Assembly: GCF_024139115.2 (NCBI RefSeq)
Contig: NC_085140.1
Location: 234,548,371-234,612,370 of the forward strand
Source of the DNA: Armigeres subalbatus
Lineage: Eukaryota > Arthropoda > Insecta > Diptera > Culicidae
Direction of reading: 5' to 3'
Length of the DNA: 64,000 bases
The notes under the pieces were generated by a model. It was not told the DNA's origin, ran no database searches, and was given only the letters and a program-made list of their open reading frames with translations. This document shows positions 11,767-23,528 of the stretch, one piece after another; position 1 is the stretch's first letter, and each line of letters opens with the position of its first letter. A program made the position numbers and the translations under genes.

Positions 11767-11784
11767 AAAAAAAAAAAAAAAAAA

Positions 11785-12280
11785 TACAGGATAGTGATGG
11801 TTACGACCAACAGCACACCTCCTGAGATATCCCCGGAGATGTTAGCCAGGATCGTTGAAGGTTTGTTTCCAAAGCATGACTCATCGGACTGGCCTGCCAC
11901 ACCGTACGAGTCAGTGAACGTGGTACTGCTAGGATGATGCCGATAGACATACTTCTGGAGGAAGATGTGGAGTGCTTCAACCGCTAGGGACTTGGTGCAA
12001 GTGCGACGTGTCAAGAGAACAGCTTCGTTGCTCATAAGGCAAAGAGCATGGAACACTGCAGTAAAATGTCGTTGGATCCACAGACTGATTCCGGAGGCAT
12101 CGAATTGGATTAGTAGGAAGCATGGTCAGATCAACTTCCACCTATCACAGGTGTTGTCTGAACATGGCTGGTTTAAAAAGTTTCTGCATAGGTTCGAGTT
12201 CGCAGATTCTGCGGAGTGCCCGGAATGTGTAGGTGAGCTAGAATCGACAAAGCATGTGATGTTTGCATGCCCGCGATGAC
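11785..12280 (+). pseudogene. ORF2 continuation of the outer R1-type element, RT deleted
   Basis: This starts inside ORF2 with YRIVMVTTNS and a helix (EMLARIVEGLFPKHD) matching the start of the RT segment of element A. After about 150 bases it jumps to the C-terminal domain, with HRLIPEASNWISRKHGQ and CPECVGELESTKHVMFAC. The whole RT domain is absent. The end at about 12280 is abrupt; no poly-A follows, so it is 3'-truncated too. Confidence 0.75.
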
Positions 12281-12801
12281 AATATAATACTGTGCGAGAA
12301 GGGCCAATTTGGGACATCCATTTAAAAAAAAGTCTATAAGAATTTCTGAAGAAATTCTTAAAAGATTTCGTAAAGGATTTTCCGAATAAATTTCTCCACA
12401 TTTTCTTGGAATTCTTTGTTTGAATTTCCTAAGCAATTTCTGGATATAGCTACGAAGTTATTTTTATAGGATTTTCTGGAAAAATCCATACATGAAATTC
12501 CGAAAGAGTTTTTGGAAGGAATATACAAAAAAAATCTTGGAGAAATTAAAGAAAAATTAGAATAACCTTAGGGAATCCCTTTGGTAATTCCGGAGGAGTT
12601 ATTGGGAAAATGTTTGAGGAAAGTATCCAAAGCAACCCTTGAAAAATTCGCTAAAAAACGAACGAATGCTTCGTTTTTAGCCCACAGTGAGGATTTAATT
12701 TCAGTGCACCGATTGATGTTCGCTCGACGACGTGTTGCTTGTTGCACGAACAAGGGAAGAAGCAAATACCTACAAAGCATTCGTTTTATACATTGAAAGT
12801 A
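12281..12801. repeat. AT-rich DNA with degenerate GAATTTCC-like repeats
   Basis: The stretch at 12310-12560 is built of imperfect TTCTGAAGAAATTC and TTTCCGAATAAATTTC-like units without a fixed period. The same texture appears at 13330-13480, 32460-32610, 33420-33600 and 36170-36290. It is a low-copy, highly decayed repeat common in such genomes. No coding potential is evident. Confidence 0.5.
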
Positions 12802-12931
12802 TGCCGTAATCTGAAAAAGTGACGTATGCGCCAAATTACAACATACTAGTTTTCCATTTTTCTGTTAAAGAGCACGATGAGTACTACTCGTTTACATCAT
12901 GGTTAAAACGTCACTTTTTCAGATTACGGCA
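12802..12931. mobile_element. 130-bp inverted-repeat element (MITE-like)
   Basis: Two perfect 24-bp arms in inverted orientation, left TGCCGTAATCTGAAAAAGTG... at 12802-12825 and right at 12908-12931, enclose about 82 bases of AT-rich sequence. No flanking target duplication is clear. The size and perfect arms fit a non-autonomous DNA transposon. Confidence 0.75.
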
Positions 12932-15408
12932 GAGTAGGGAGTTTTGAACGTGGCATCTTCAAAAGCCGGGTAGTGTCGAGGAGGCATCGTTCAGTAGGGC
13001 AGCGTGAAATGAGGATGCTTCCTTTATTCATCGGCATTGTTTCAGATACGAGTGAGTGTAACCATAAATACAAAACCATAATAGCTAGAAAGAGAAAGCC
13101 TGCATTAAATACCTCTCTTTTACACATTCATTTCAACAGAAATGCGCAACTTAGTATAAGTGAGGCAAGAAAGTTAAATATTCTCTGCACTAGCGGGTGT
13201 TTGATTTCACTCTCCAACTGTTTCGTACAGCAGTGTTATATGGACTTAACTGTACTCTTATGAAGCTTTCTTCCTCGGGAGTATATCTGGTGCTGAAGCA
13301 TCGGCCCTCATCTTCATTGCTTCATTCTTCCAAGCCCTGATCCAAAGGAATTCCTGAAATAATTTTCGAAAGAATTCTGGTATTTCCCAAAGAATTATTA
13401 AAGATATTTACGAAAAAATATCTGAAGTTAATTGCTAAGGAATTCTTGAGATCATTCTGGTCAGTAGTAAAACCCTGGATTGACTCTGGAATTTCTTGCT
13501 AGAACCCCCCAAAATTAGCGAGGAATCCTCTACATCTCCGCGAGTGCCACGGGAAAGGGATATTTAGTTAGATGATAAAGTAATCTATAGGAAGTCGCCT
13601 TGGTAAGCAACTATTTATTTGTTTATTCAGAACGATTTATTTATTCCGAACGCGCGCGATCGATCAGAACAGAATATTTTGGGAAATCGCGTGATCGTTT
13701 TGCTATTCGTAACATGAAAAATACATGCACTCATTGCTTGCTAGAAAACCTCCCAAACTGTCACAATTACAGTCTAAATCTATTATCACAAAGGAGTAGG
13801 AAATTTTTGGAAAGATATTTCCATAAAATCCTAGTTACCTTTTCAATTACAGACGATAAAATGAACTAAAATTTCCTAATAGGGGAGGAGAGAGAAAAAT
13901 GGAAAGGGTGGGTAAAACGGGCAGGGGTTCCAAATGGATCTTATTGCTTGTTTCAAATTATGAGTGTAACATGTTTTACTACATTCAAATGATGAAAACT
14001 ATTCTGTTTATTAAAGATTTATTGTTGATATGGTTGAAATGCCATGGTGATGTAATTTTTGATGTGCAGTATTTGAGCTTTTAAAACAGAAGTCGGCAAA
14101 ACTAATCCGCAGGATCCTCGAGGATCTCAAACTTAGTCTATCCAAAGATTGTGTACAGATTAAATTGATGATTTATCTTAAAATTCGATTTTTCGAGATT
14201 TTTTTAAGAAATTGGTTTATGGTGGGGTAAAACGTACACGTTCTGGTGTGGGTAATATGGACCATATGAAGTACATACATTGTTTCAACGAAATTTTAGT
14301 TTGAAAATTTTGTATTGTTAACCTCCAAAAACACCAAACATTCATTAGGAAATTCAAATTTCCGAGTTTTATTCAGATAAATGGCACTTTTAGTGATTTT
14401 TCCTGATGTAACATTCTTTTTTAGTAAAATCATTGTAAGTTATGTTAATTATTATCCAACATTTTTATTTCCAGAGGCTCATTTTAGAGATGCTTTGCCT
14501 ATGCATACAATTCATCAACTAAATTCGCTGTTTTAAGCTTAATTTCTTAACATGTCCGTTTTACCCACACACCCGACCCGCATACTTTTAAAACGAGTTT
14601 TTTCATTATGATTTTCATTGTCAAAAAAATCACAAAATCCGATTGTTTTCCACTAAATTGACTTCATGCCATCATTGTGCTTCTATTCAAGATTCACGTA
14701 AGTGGTTCAGGTCCCCAATATTACGACGTTTTCCTTGTGAAAATGACGCGATTCCTTAGCATGTCCATATTACCCCCAGCCCCCCTACTTGAAATCACCT
14801 GACATTTTCTTTAAATTGATTTATCGCTTAATCATTCAACGCCTCCAATTATTAGGTCTTATTGCTGACGCCAAATTATAAATGGTGGTTATACCATCAA
14901 GAATGTTACTTTTGTCTTATATAGAAGACATGAGCCCTACTAATTGCTGAAATATTCGATCAAATGAATAATTTTGGACATTGACGCGAGTATATCTTAG
15001 GAAACATGGTTCGACAGCAGATACCATTCTACAATTTGAAAATGATTGGTAGATTTTTTTTGAACTTGTCACCAAGAAACCTGTGAAGCTTTGCAAGAAG
15101 GTAGTAGTTTTCTGAACAGTGTGCACAAATAGTTATTTACTCTAAGAAGCTATTGTAAAAAAAAACACACAAATTAGCCCACAGGTTGTTGAACCATAGA
15201 AAAGGCTTACTAATCTCATATAAATTAACTGAAATATATGAACCATAATTCCCCAGTCCAATTTATCGCATCACTAGCAACCGCCGTAATCGAAAGTCGT
15301 CCTCCCTGCTCCCCATTGGAGCACAAGCCCCTACCAACCATAAATTTTCCATCCATTACCATTGTGTGCGCACATGCATTCGATCATACTCAGTCGTTGT
15401 CGTGTACA
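12932..15408. other. Anonymous AT-rich DNA
   Basis: No gene recognised. Short open frames (such as 12973-13263 and 13600-13869) lack motifs. Motifs of the type GGGTAAAACGG or GGGTAATATGG occur at about 13904, 14223 and 14251 on the plus strand and at about 14550 and 14760 on the minus strand, which may be the eroded ends of an inverted-repeat element covering roughly 13870-14795. Confidence 0.4.
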
Positions 15409-15409
15409 T

Positions 15410-15697
15410 TAGGGTGATGTTAATTAAACGTTTGGAACGAAAGTGGCGGTCATTGAGTTAATCGCTGATTGTTTAAAAATGGAATTCGATTACTTCATTC
15501 GACATTTTACTTTTAATTGGTCGACGTAATTTTTTATCAAATGTATAGAAAATAATATAAAAAGATGACCAAGTCCTGCAGAACCAGTCAAAGTCGTGGA
15601 TTCCATTGAATGAAGTTTTAAATCTTCTTCACAATGCTTTCAAATCTGAAATTTAAAAAAAAATCGGACTACTTTGCATCACATTAAAATCACCCTA
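15410..15697. mobile_element. TAGGGTGAT-ended short inverted-repeat element
   Basis: The left end TTAGGGTGATGTTAATT (from 15409) and the right end ATTAAAATCACCCTAG (to 15697) are imperfect inverted repeats of about 16 bp. The 290 bp between them have no coding capacity. The ends begin with TA, as in Tc1/mariner-type MITEs. The larger foldback at 48738-49446 has related TTAGGGTGG ends. Confidence 0.6.
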
Positions 15698-16320
15698 GTG
15701 CGGTGCGGTGCATACGATCCCACTGCCTCCTATCAATCAGCAACGTTCGGCATTCATTTTAGTACCAACGTAGTTGCATTGCGGCTTGACTGCATAAGTC
15801 GATCGACTTCTGTTGTGTAATTCGGTTATATTCCTTATAGGGGAGCTATCGCTGAGTTCGCTGATTGACTGAAGGCATCGGCCCACTTGCGGTTCGTAGT
15901 ACGATGCGGCTCGTGAAAGCTCAGCGTTTTTCTGCTATGGTATATTGGTAGTAAAATGGTTAGTTAGTAATACGCTGCATTCTACAGTATGCTACACCAA
16001 CCCGTTGTAGCAATTAGACAAAAGGAAAGATAACCGTTGGCGAATTGGTGCTCATTGAATTTTATAATTACTTGTGGGTAACGTGGATAATGTACTAAGC
16101 ACCAGGCCAGTTGCGGGTACGTACAACGACGTGCAATAGATGAACCAAATTTATTGCTGTTTAATCCAGTGTGGTTATTATACGATGTTGAACATACCTG
16201 TGAAAGAGAAGAAAGGAAAACATTAGCAAGGGAAAGTCTAATACATTTATTATAATTATATTATTCAAATAAGCATTGAAAATTAAGAAAATTATTTTGA
16301 GCTTTTTAGTGGAATGTCTT
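15698..16320. other. Anonymous DNA
   Basis: No open frame with recognisable motifs and no clear repeat. A small GCGGTGCGGTG run lies at 15709. Confidence 0.4.
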
Positions 16321-16580
16321 CACTTGTCAAATCACGAGTTTGTACAATCCCATTGAATTCCACCACTTAATTGTATCTTGACAGAAACGTATTTCGACCT
16401 CAACAGTAAGGCCGTCTTCAGTGTCTCGTAGTAGTACGAGTCAAGTACAAGACACTGAAGACGTAGTAGTACGAGTCAAGTACAAGACACTGAAGACGGC
16501 CTTACTGTTGAGGTCAAAATACGTTTCTGTCAAGATACAATTAAGTGGTGGAATTCAATGGGATTGTACAAACTCGTCTT
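16321..16580. mobile_element. 260-bp foldback element with internal 35-bp tandem
   Basis: The left arm (16321-16426, starting CACTTGTCAAATCACGAGTT) and the right arm (about 16484-16580, ending TTTTGACAAGTG) are near-perfect reverse complements over about 100 bp. Two exactly adjacent copies of a 35-bp unit (16428-16462 and 16463-16497, starting GTAGTAGTACGAGTC) straddle the centre. It would fold into a long hairpin. This fits a palindromic MITE; no target duplication is clear. Confidence 0.75.
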
Positions 16581-17640
16581 TTGACAAGTGATTGAAAATT
16601 ATTGTTGTTCTGATTTCCAGGAGAAAAATCAACGATTAAAGCTTTTTTTTCAAATAAAATAGTTTTTATGGCAGAAATTTACTCTTAGGGTGTTTGCGTA
16701 CAAAAAAGTGTTTATTTATTGTTTTAAAGCAGACCAATATATTTCGATATTCGATATTTTCAGCGAGCATTTTTGTAATCGTTTCAAGGAAGTAAAGGTA
16801 ATGGACAGGGTGTACCACTTATTGGAGCAAAATTTACTTCGTAGACTTTTTCAAAGCTTTCATAAATCAAGATGAGTGTACTCCTTGATTACAATTAAAG
16901 ACCAGTATGACATGTGACAAATGGATTGAAAATGGAAAAACGAACGAACCTGCTTAACGATGTGATTCAATACCTTTCGACACTAAATCAAGCAACTACG
17001 AAACAAATTATGATCAAAATTTCGAAACTGTTGTTTATATCAAACTAGGATAAACTATTCATACAGCCGATTAGAACTTGATAGAATTGCTTATGAATTC
17101 ATGCTGTTAATGGCTGTTAACCAACCAAATTTCTGGATAAATAATTGATCGTAAACACTAAACTCTGTGACCGATGACCATGAATGTCTTGTTCAACAAC
17201 GTTTGGTATAAGCAAACAAACTATACTAACTCTATAACAGTCCCATCTATTAGCGTTATTTCTCAATTGCATTCATCTAGCCAATAGAAGATCTTACACA
17301 CATAGTAGGAGTGCTGTAGAATGTGAACTGTGGAGCCAACAAAAATGTAGACACATTAAGAGCGAGCAAGTGGCATCCCATATGATATGATTGTTGCCAC
17401 GCCACACAGTGACCGAACTACATCTCGTTTGTTTTTTAAACGTTAGTTTACCACTCCTCATTTCCATTTATCAATTCCCAATGCTATATGTTCACTTTGC
17501 GCTTCTGTTCAAATACATTTCTCACTTTTGAATTCTTACTTCTCACTTTTCTTTACTGACTATTTTTTTTTCTTTTTTCACATCTAATTCCTAATTCTCA
17601 GTTTATTAAGCTGCGAGGCTGGCAAAGTAAGCTACAGGTA
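16581..17640. other. Anonymous AT-rich DNA
   Basis: No gene recognised. A pyrimidine-rich stretch (about 17450-17590) has repeated TTCTCACTTTT-like words, similar to tracts at 23070-23280 and 37990-38150. Confidence 0.4.
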
Positions 17641-17959
17641 ATGAGAAGGCACGTGCGATAATTTTGCTTCTATCTGAGGACAATCAAATTACCGTAATTC
17701 GAGCTACGAATATTGGAAGTACACAAAACCGTTCTGCACAGAAAAGGACCGAAGAGATTGTTGCCATTATCTTTCAGGGATCGGCCAAATCTATCAACGG
17801 ATTGACAACGGCCCTAGAGACAGGTGCGAATAAAGTTTGACGAGGCAGGTGATTAAACGAAAACGATCTTAATTGTTAGTCGGAAAACCATTATGTGCCA
17901 TTTTCGCAAGCAAAATGGCCTCACACAGTGGGACAGGGAGCAGCTCGGAGAATCAGGTA

Positions 17960-18570
17960 TGTATTGGATGTAGTGATGAAGAAGAATGAAATTGGCCCAT
18001 GGCGGAGTACGTGAGAGATGCGAATGCTGTGTAAGAGGAAAACATGTTCGAACATCCTTTCCAAAGACTATCGAGCAGAAGACCATCGCACCGTTAAATC
18101 TCATCCCCTCAGAAATATACGGACCACTTAAGACACCCTCGTTGAATAAATATCTTTACTTTATTAAGACTTGAAGAAAAGTCCGAGGTTGCCAATTGAA
18201 GAGTACTACAAAATATACGAACACAGTTTGGGATACATCCCCCAAGCGAATAACGTCATACAGGGAAGGGCAGTACTCGAGCGAAGCATTGACATAGTTT
18301 TAACCACCAGTAGTTCACTGGCGAATACACGGTGTATGCTGTTGGAAGCCCGGATGACTTCAAAATGTTGGCCTGAATATTCCAATTCGGCCGGTTTATC
18401 TATAAAATTATATTTCCTCTCACGCCGCAACATTCACTTGAATGTCTGGAGGGAACGAAAACAAAATATTTCCCATATAAAGGTGTTTGCAGTAGGCAAA
18501 TTTATTGCTGTAGATGAGGTAATGCTAGTCGTTTGCGACCAACGAGTAAGATCTTGCAATACGGAGATAA
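17960..18570 (+). pseudogene. Ty1/copia-type integrase remnant
   Basis: Two open frames carry decayed copia integrase blocks. The first (17986-18174) has a cysteine motif, CECCVRGKHVRTSFPK, then APLNLIPSEIYGPLKTPSL, matching the zinc-binding end and first catalytic strand of copia integrases (the usual D appears as E in SEIYGP). The second (18171-18599) has YIPQANNVIQGR, matching the PQ-NG-ER motif, then ARCMLLEARMTSKCWPEY and HIKVFAVGKF in the expected order. Sequence between the blocks is deleted. No RT, RNase H or LTR was found nearby, so this is a small fossil. Confidence 0.7.
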
Positions 18571-18599
18571 TCAAGGAGCGATTCGACAACTGGAGTTAA

Positions 18600-19744
18600 G
18601 TTCCAGCTCGTCAAATACCTTGTTTATCATCCGTACGTCGCGGCATGTTGTTTAATAATTGGTATTATAAACAAAGTACCATCCAGATTGAGAATATGGC
18701 GATCCGGCTAAGGAAAAGCTTTGCTAGTGAATAGACGGCGAGCGTTCATGTACCTTTATTTAAGCTCAAGGTAATCTGAAAGGGTAAATTAAGGTTGGTT
18801 GGCTTGTGTGTCTGGAAGCGTTCACCAACCAACTAAGTCATGCTAAGTGCATGACACAAATCCTTTGGGTGCAATTGGTCCATTGGAGTAATCTTCGTAA
18901 CATAGTGTTTCATCAACATCGTAAACGGAGGCAATAAACCCGTCATAGGATGCTGATCTTGTCCAGTCTATAATAGGTTCATCATAACCTAGCAATATGG
19001 AAGTAATTCAACAGAACTTTAACCACTACGAAGCAGCTCAGCAGCAGTTGAACAAGTCAAATGCCGTGCAAGTTTTCGAAGTTGCCCTTACTTGTGATTG
19101 GGAACCCAATAGACAAAATGACTGAAAGCGAATAGTGAATCTGCTGCTAAGACTGAACGATACTCGACTCTCTAGAGCATATCTTTTGAATTCTTTGCCT
19201 GAGCAGTGTCTGCCAATCCAGCTTCACATGTGCGCTGACACAAATAGTAGGTACTGCGTACGTCGTTAACATTAATTTCTTGAACGCAGGGCAACAATAT
19301 TGAGCGCTAGTAGTGGCAGAAGTGAATTGCAAAGAACCCATCTAAGAACCACTCAGTAATTTTTCTTGTTGTAGATTTCAACCATCGAAAACAAGAAACA
19401 TTGACTACTGTTCTTCAAAACAGAAAAAAGTGGTGGAATATGTTTTTCGGATATCCTAGGCCGTACAGTTCTGGAGTACATATCCTCGAATGTATCAGGA
19501 AATATGTCTAGAAACAACATGTTTTGCGTTCAAAAATATTTATGTGATCATAAAACATAAATTGATCGAGTAAACTATTTCAGGGTCTCTAAAACGTCTT
19601 GAGGCTCGAAACATGCGATCTACTCGATCAACCAAGTCCTGAACGATGTATTCGTGCATCGCTGAACCCAGGACACATGGAAATCACCTAATCAAGAAAC
19701 TGAAGATTGAATCCGACCTCTAGCTCGTTTCAGTATGTCTACGT
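18600..19744. other. Anonymous DNA, possible eroded retroelement sequence
   Basis: No gene recognised. On the minus strand about 18800-18990 a short frame reads YDEPIIDWTRSASYDGFIAS, which looks protein-like but is unidentified. On the plus strand 18999-19130 begins with MEVIQQNFNHYEAAQQQLN and soon stops. Either could be retroelement debris. Confidence 0.3.
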
Positions 19745-21406
19745 TCAAAACTCTCGATGGTGTACAACACGCGTCGGAGTCGTCCGGGCTGCTAAACATT
19801 GGGCGGCTACAAGACGGTAGATAAGCCCAGGACTACGCGCAGCAGCTGAAAGTGGCACTCTTGACGGAACAGCAGCTAGGCGCATTCGATCCGCCATTGG
19901 AAGCACCGCAACTGCTGCACTAGGCACGGTGCCCCAGGGTTAGAGAAACGAATGCTATGACGGCGAATGTAAGCAGTTAGTCGAAGAGAACAAAGCAGCA
20001 TGGGCGAGATTGCTGCACAACCGCACGAAGGCGAACGAGGCACTATACAAACGGGCGGGAAACAGACAAAACTCGATTCTTCGGAGGAAAAAGCGACAAC
20101 AGGAAGATCGAGACCATGAAGCGACGGAGTAACTGTACCGCGCTAATAACGCACGAAAGCTCTATGAGAAGTTAAACTGTTCACGTAAGGGCCACGTACG
20201 ACAGCCCGATATGTGTAAGGACATAATCGAGAACCTTCTTACGAAGGAGCGTGAGATGATCCAAAGGTGGCGGCAGCACTACGAGAGCACCTGAATGGCG
20301 ATGTGGCAGACAACGGTGGCGGTGGGGCAATGAACCTGGGAGCACGCACGCAGGACATACGACTTCCAGCACCGAATCTTCAGGAAATCCAGGAGGTGAT
20401 CGTCCGACTGAAAAACAACAAAGCCCCTGGAGTTGACCAACTACCAGGAGAGCTATTTAAATACGGTGGTGAGGCACTGGCTAGAGCGCTGCACTGGATT
20501 CATTATCAAGATTTGGGAGGATGAGGTTCTGCCGCAGGAGTGGATGGGAGGTGTCGAGTGTCCCATCTACAAAAAGGGCGATAAGCTGGATTGTAGAAAC
20601 TACCGCGCAATCACATTGCTGAACGCCGCTTACAAGGTACTCTTCCAAATTTTGTGCCGCCGACTAACACCAATTGCAAGAGATTTCGTGGGGCATTATC
20701 AGGCTTAATTTGAAGCTGAACGTGCCCACACATAATCTATTTATCGACTTCAAAGCCGAATATGATACAGTCGATCGGGACAAACTATGGCAACTAATGC
20801 ATGAAAACGGATTTCCGCATAAACTGATACGGTTGATCAAGGCTACGATGGATCGGGAGATGCGCGTGGTTCGAGTTTCAGAGGCATTCTCGAGTCCTTT
20901 CGAAACGCGCAGAGGGTTACGGCAAGGCGAGTGTCTTTCGTGTCTGCTATTCAACATCGCTTTGAAGGGGGTAATACGAAGGTCAGGGATCGACACGAGT
21001 GGTATGATTTTCATGAAGTCCGTTCAGTTATTTGGTTTCGCCGACGAAATAGATATTATGGCACGTAACTTTGAGAAGATGGAGGAAGCCTGCATCAAAC
21101 TGAAAAGGGGAGCTAATCGGATTGGACTAGCCATCAACTCGTCGAAGACGAAGTACATGATAGAAAGAGGCTCAAGAGAAAATAATGTATGCCACCCACC
21201 ACGAGTTTGTATGGATGGTGTCGAAATCGGGGTGGTTGAAGAATTCGTGTACTTGGGCTCACTGGTGACCTCTGATAAAGATACCAACAGAGAAATTCGG
21301 AGACGCATCATGGCAGAAAAAACGTACTTACTTTGGACTCCCCAAAACGCTCCGCCGCCGTACCAAACTGACTATCTACAAAACGCTTATTAGACCGGTA
21401 GTCTTA
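19745..21406 (+). pseudogene. RTE-like LINE, RT region, truncated at both ends
   Basis: Plus-strand remnant. The linker before RT is readable in mixed frames from about 19745. RT then shows KNNKAPGVDQLPGELFKYGG (20412-20470), CPIYKKGDKLDCRNYRAITL (about 20560-20620), LFIDFKAEYDTVDRDKLW (about 20735-20790) and RRGLRQGECLSCLLFN. The catalytic box is GFADEIDIM (about 21033), where the second Asp of the usual FADD has become Glu. LGSLVTSDKDTNREIRRRI follows, and homology ends near 21406 at LIRPVVL. The C-terminal part, 3' UTR and endonuclease are missing. The clade is judged from similarity to the longer copy at 23520-26640. Confidence 0.75.
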
Positions 21407-22007
21407 ACGATCAAGATGACTAAACCTATTTAAGCGTTTAGAATTATCAAACAATGTGGTATGGGATTCAAACATTCCAGATTCTTCTGCATGCTCTCAG
21501 AAGCGAAATCTTCCCAAGGTTTGGGATATCTGGGTCTTCAAACTTGAGCTCCAATATTTTTGCTGCAGAAAGTGGGGACCTAGCTATGATTTTTTGTGAT
21601 TTTTCACAGACAACCTAAAACACTGATATCAATGCCAAATGCCGTTTGCCCGGAAGAGTTATTTGCTCGAAAATCAATAGGCCGAAAGCAGCTTGACCGA
21701 CTGACATTTTGTTTCCTTATTAATTGTGTAGGTAGGAAATACGAAATGCGGAAGAGAAGAGAGAAGTGAGTACTGAGAAATGAGAAATTAGTAGTAAGAA
21801 GTGAGCAGTGAGGAAGAAGTGGGTGGTTATGAGCAAAAAAGGTAGAGGAAAAAGGAAGAAAGAAGATGGGAAACTGGAAAGAAGGGAAAGCGAAAGAAGA
21901 AAGAAGGGGAAAACAGGAATGTGCAAGAAGGAAGAAAGAGGAAAGAAGAAGAAAAGAAAGAAGGAGGAGGTAGTAAAAAAACCCAGATTAATCCACCTAC
22001 AGTGAGA
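21407..22007. repeat. Anonymous DNA ending in a GA-rich tract
   Basis: The stretch at 21725-21975 is almost pure purine on the plus strand (GAAGAGAGAAGTGAG, AAAGAAGGAAAG-like words), which produces spurious open frames rich in Lys/Arg or Ser/Phe. At 21981-22004 is a partial copy of the dispersed CCCAGATTAATCCACCT repeat. Nothing coding is evident. Confidence 0.55.
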
Positions 22008-22819
22008 TTTTGACCCTTCCTTAGTTATAAGGATTTTTTTCCAGAGTCCAGCATTTAAAACGAGATAAAACTACTCAGCTTCCCACGGCGATTTACCGTG
22101 AAAGTAACAAAATAATTGCCTACCCAAAGGCGGATGCCATGGGTTGAGTGACAACTCAACGAATGATAACGTACTGTACTTCATGCTGTCTATCTATAAG
22201 ACGCTCGTCGGATTGAATAACTATTGTGACATGGTTAGTAACTATCGTAACGCTGGTTGCATATTCATATTAATTAATCCAGAACTAACTAAATCAGTCA
22301 TTGATCTGAACGAAACTCAATAGCGTTCAAAAATAACATATATTTCGCCTTATGGATGTCTAATTTGATAAAACTAAACTTGTTCAATACCTTAAAAATG
22401 AGCTAGATTTTTATGGTAGTAAATTTCAGAATTTGCACACATACGCACACATACATGCATACAAGTGATCTATTAGTGTCTCAAACCATGCTCACATTTG
22501 CTATCTAGCTTCCACTGAAGAAATTTTTGAAATCCCTTTCAATTTAGTGTTTTGCTTTTCTGAGAAGATTTTTTTGTACATGCTTCTATATGTTCCTCAA
22601 TTAAAATCATTTGTTTCTTTGAAACAAATCAGAAAAATAGGCATAATTCCATATCATATCATTTGCTATAATTATATTTTCAATATCAAAGTGAATTTGC
22701 TTTAAATACCATACATTGTATTTAATAATTCACGAGATTTCTTGATAGATTAATACGTAACACACCTGCGTAACGCATACAAAGTGAAATTATAGACACT
22801 TCCGAAGGAAGGGTCAAAA
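22008..22819. mobile_element. 0.8-kb segment with 15-bp terminal inverted repeats
   Basis: TTTTGACCCTTCCTT at 22008-22022 is perfectly inverted at 22805-22819. The interior is AT-rich without coding potential. Purine-rich tracts lie immediately outside both ends (21725-21975 and 22820-23010), which may be chance or may mean that the element inserted in one long GA-rich tract. It could be a non-autonomous DNA element. Confidence 0.45.
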
Positions 22820-23519
22820 AGAAAAAGATAAAAAAGGGAAAATGGATAATAGGAAGAAGAAATAAGGAAGAATGATTTAGGAATAAAGGAAAAGGAAGCA
22901 AGAAGAAGGAAGACAGATGAAGGAAGAAAAGAGAAGCAAAAAGACGAAGAAAGCAGAAAAAAGAAGAAAAAATTGTAGAAGATAGAAAAAAGCAGAAAAA
23001 TATATAAGGAAAATGATTAATTTTGAACTTTTGTTTCTCAAATCTGATTCCTTATTTTTAACTTCTGACAGCTCACACCTCAATCTTAATTCAACACTTC
23101 TCGCACCTCGTTTTCCACTTCTTACTTCTCACGTCTCACTTTTTACTTGTCACTCAATTGTCACTTCCGTCTTCCCACTTCTGATTTCTTATGTGAAATG
23201 GAGAATAATTTCTCACTTCTTACTTTACACTTCAACATTCTCAGTTCTCATTTCCCCCTTTTTTCTTGTATACATATTTTAGAGTGTATCACTCACTCCT
23301 AAAGCGTACTTTTGAACTAGGTAAGTTGTGGTAAAATACTAAACTACAAATATTTTACTCTTCAATAGTATACAAGCGATTACACGAAGGAAAAAAATTA
23401 CTCAATTTACAATATTTATTTATGAATGTGTAGTTTTGAGTTTTGAAAATTAATGTTTAACCAAATTTAAACATGCATTGAAGTTCTTATTATTAAACGA
23501 CATTCATTTTCATTTATTT
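22820..23519. repeat. GA-rich tract then CT-rich tract
   Basis: 22820-23005 is purine-rich (AAAAGGAAGCAAGAAG-like). 23070-23275 is pyrimidine-rich with repeated CTTCTCACTTCT words. The open frames here are low-complexity artefacts. The remainder to 23519 is AT-rich and anonymous. Confidence 0.55.
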
Positions 23520-23528
23520 AGTTAACAT

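Larger units (their letters stand above)
8589..11784 (+). mobile_element. Inserted R1-clade LINE (element A), 5'-truncated
   Basis: Inner element of about 3.2 kb ending in an 18-base A tail (11767-11784). It contains ORF2 only: endonuclease, linker, RT and C-terminal domain, then a 3' UTR with four copies of a 16-bp motif. The flanking copies of TACAGGATAGT(A/G)ATGG at 8573-8588 and 11785-11800 fit a target-site duplication with one mismatch. Outside them, the two halves of element B meet at the homologous position. The first 70 bases duplicate internal sequence at about 9556-9630, which suggests a template jump at the 5' end during integration. Confidence 0.75.
6500..12280 (+). mobile_element. 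Host R1-clade LINE (element B), interrupted
   Basis: Outer element of a nested pair. Its parts are a 5' leader and broken ORF1 (about 6500-8210), an ORF2 linker segment (8226-8588), then, after the inserted element A, the continuation at 11785-12280. The two halves line up on the ORF2 of element A. Endonuclease is missing between ORF1 and the linker (near 8215). RT is missing between about 11935 and 11970, where the reading jumps to the C-terminal region. The 5' boundary is approximate. The clade call rests on the ORF1 style, the endonuclease of element A and the C-terminal cysteine cluster. Confidence 0.7.

Noticed and set aside
21720..23083. Lys/Arg-rich and Ser/Phe/Leu-rich small proteins
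   Set aside because: They come from purine- and pyrimidine-rich low-complexity tracts.
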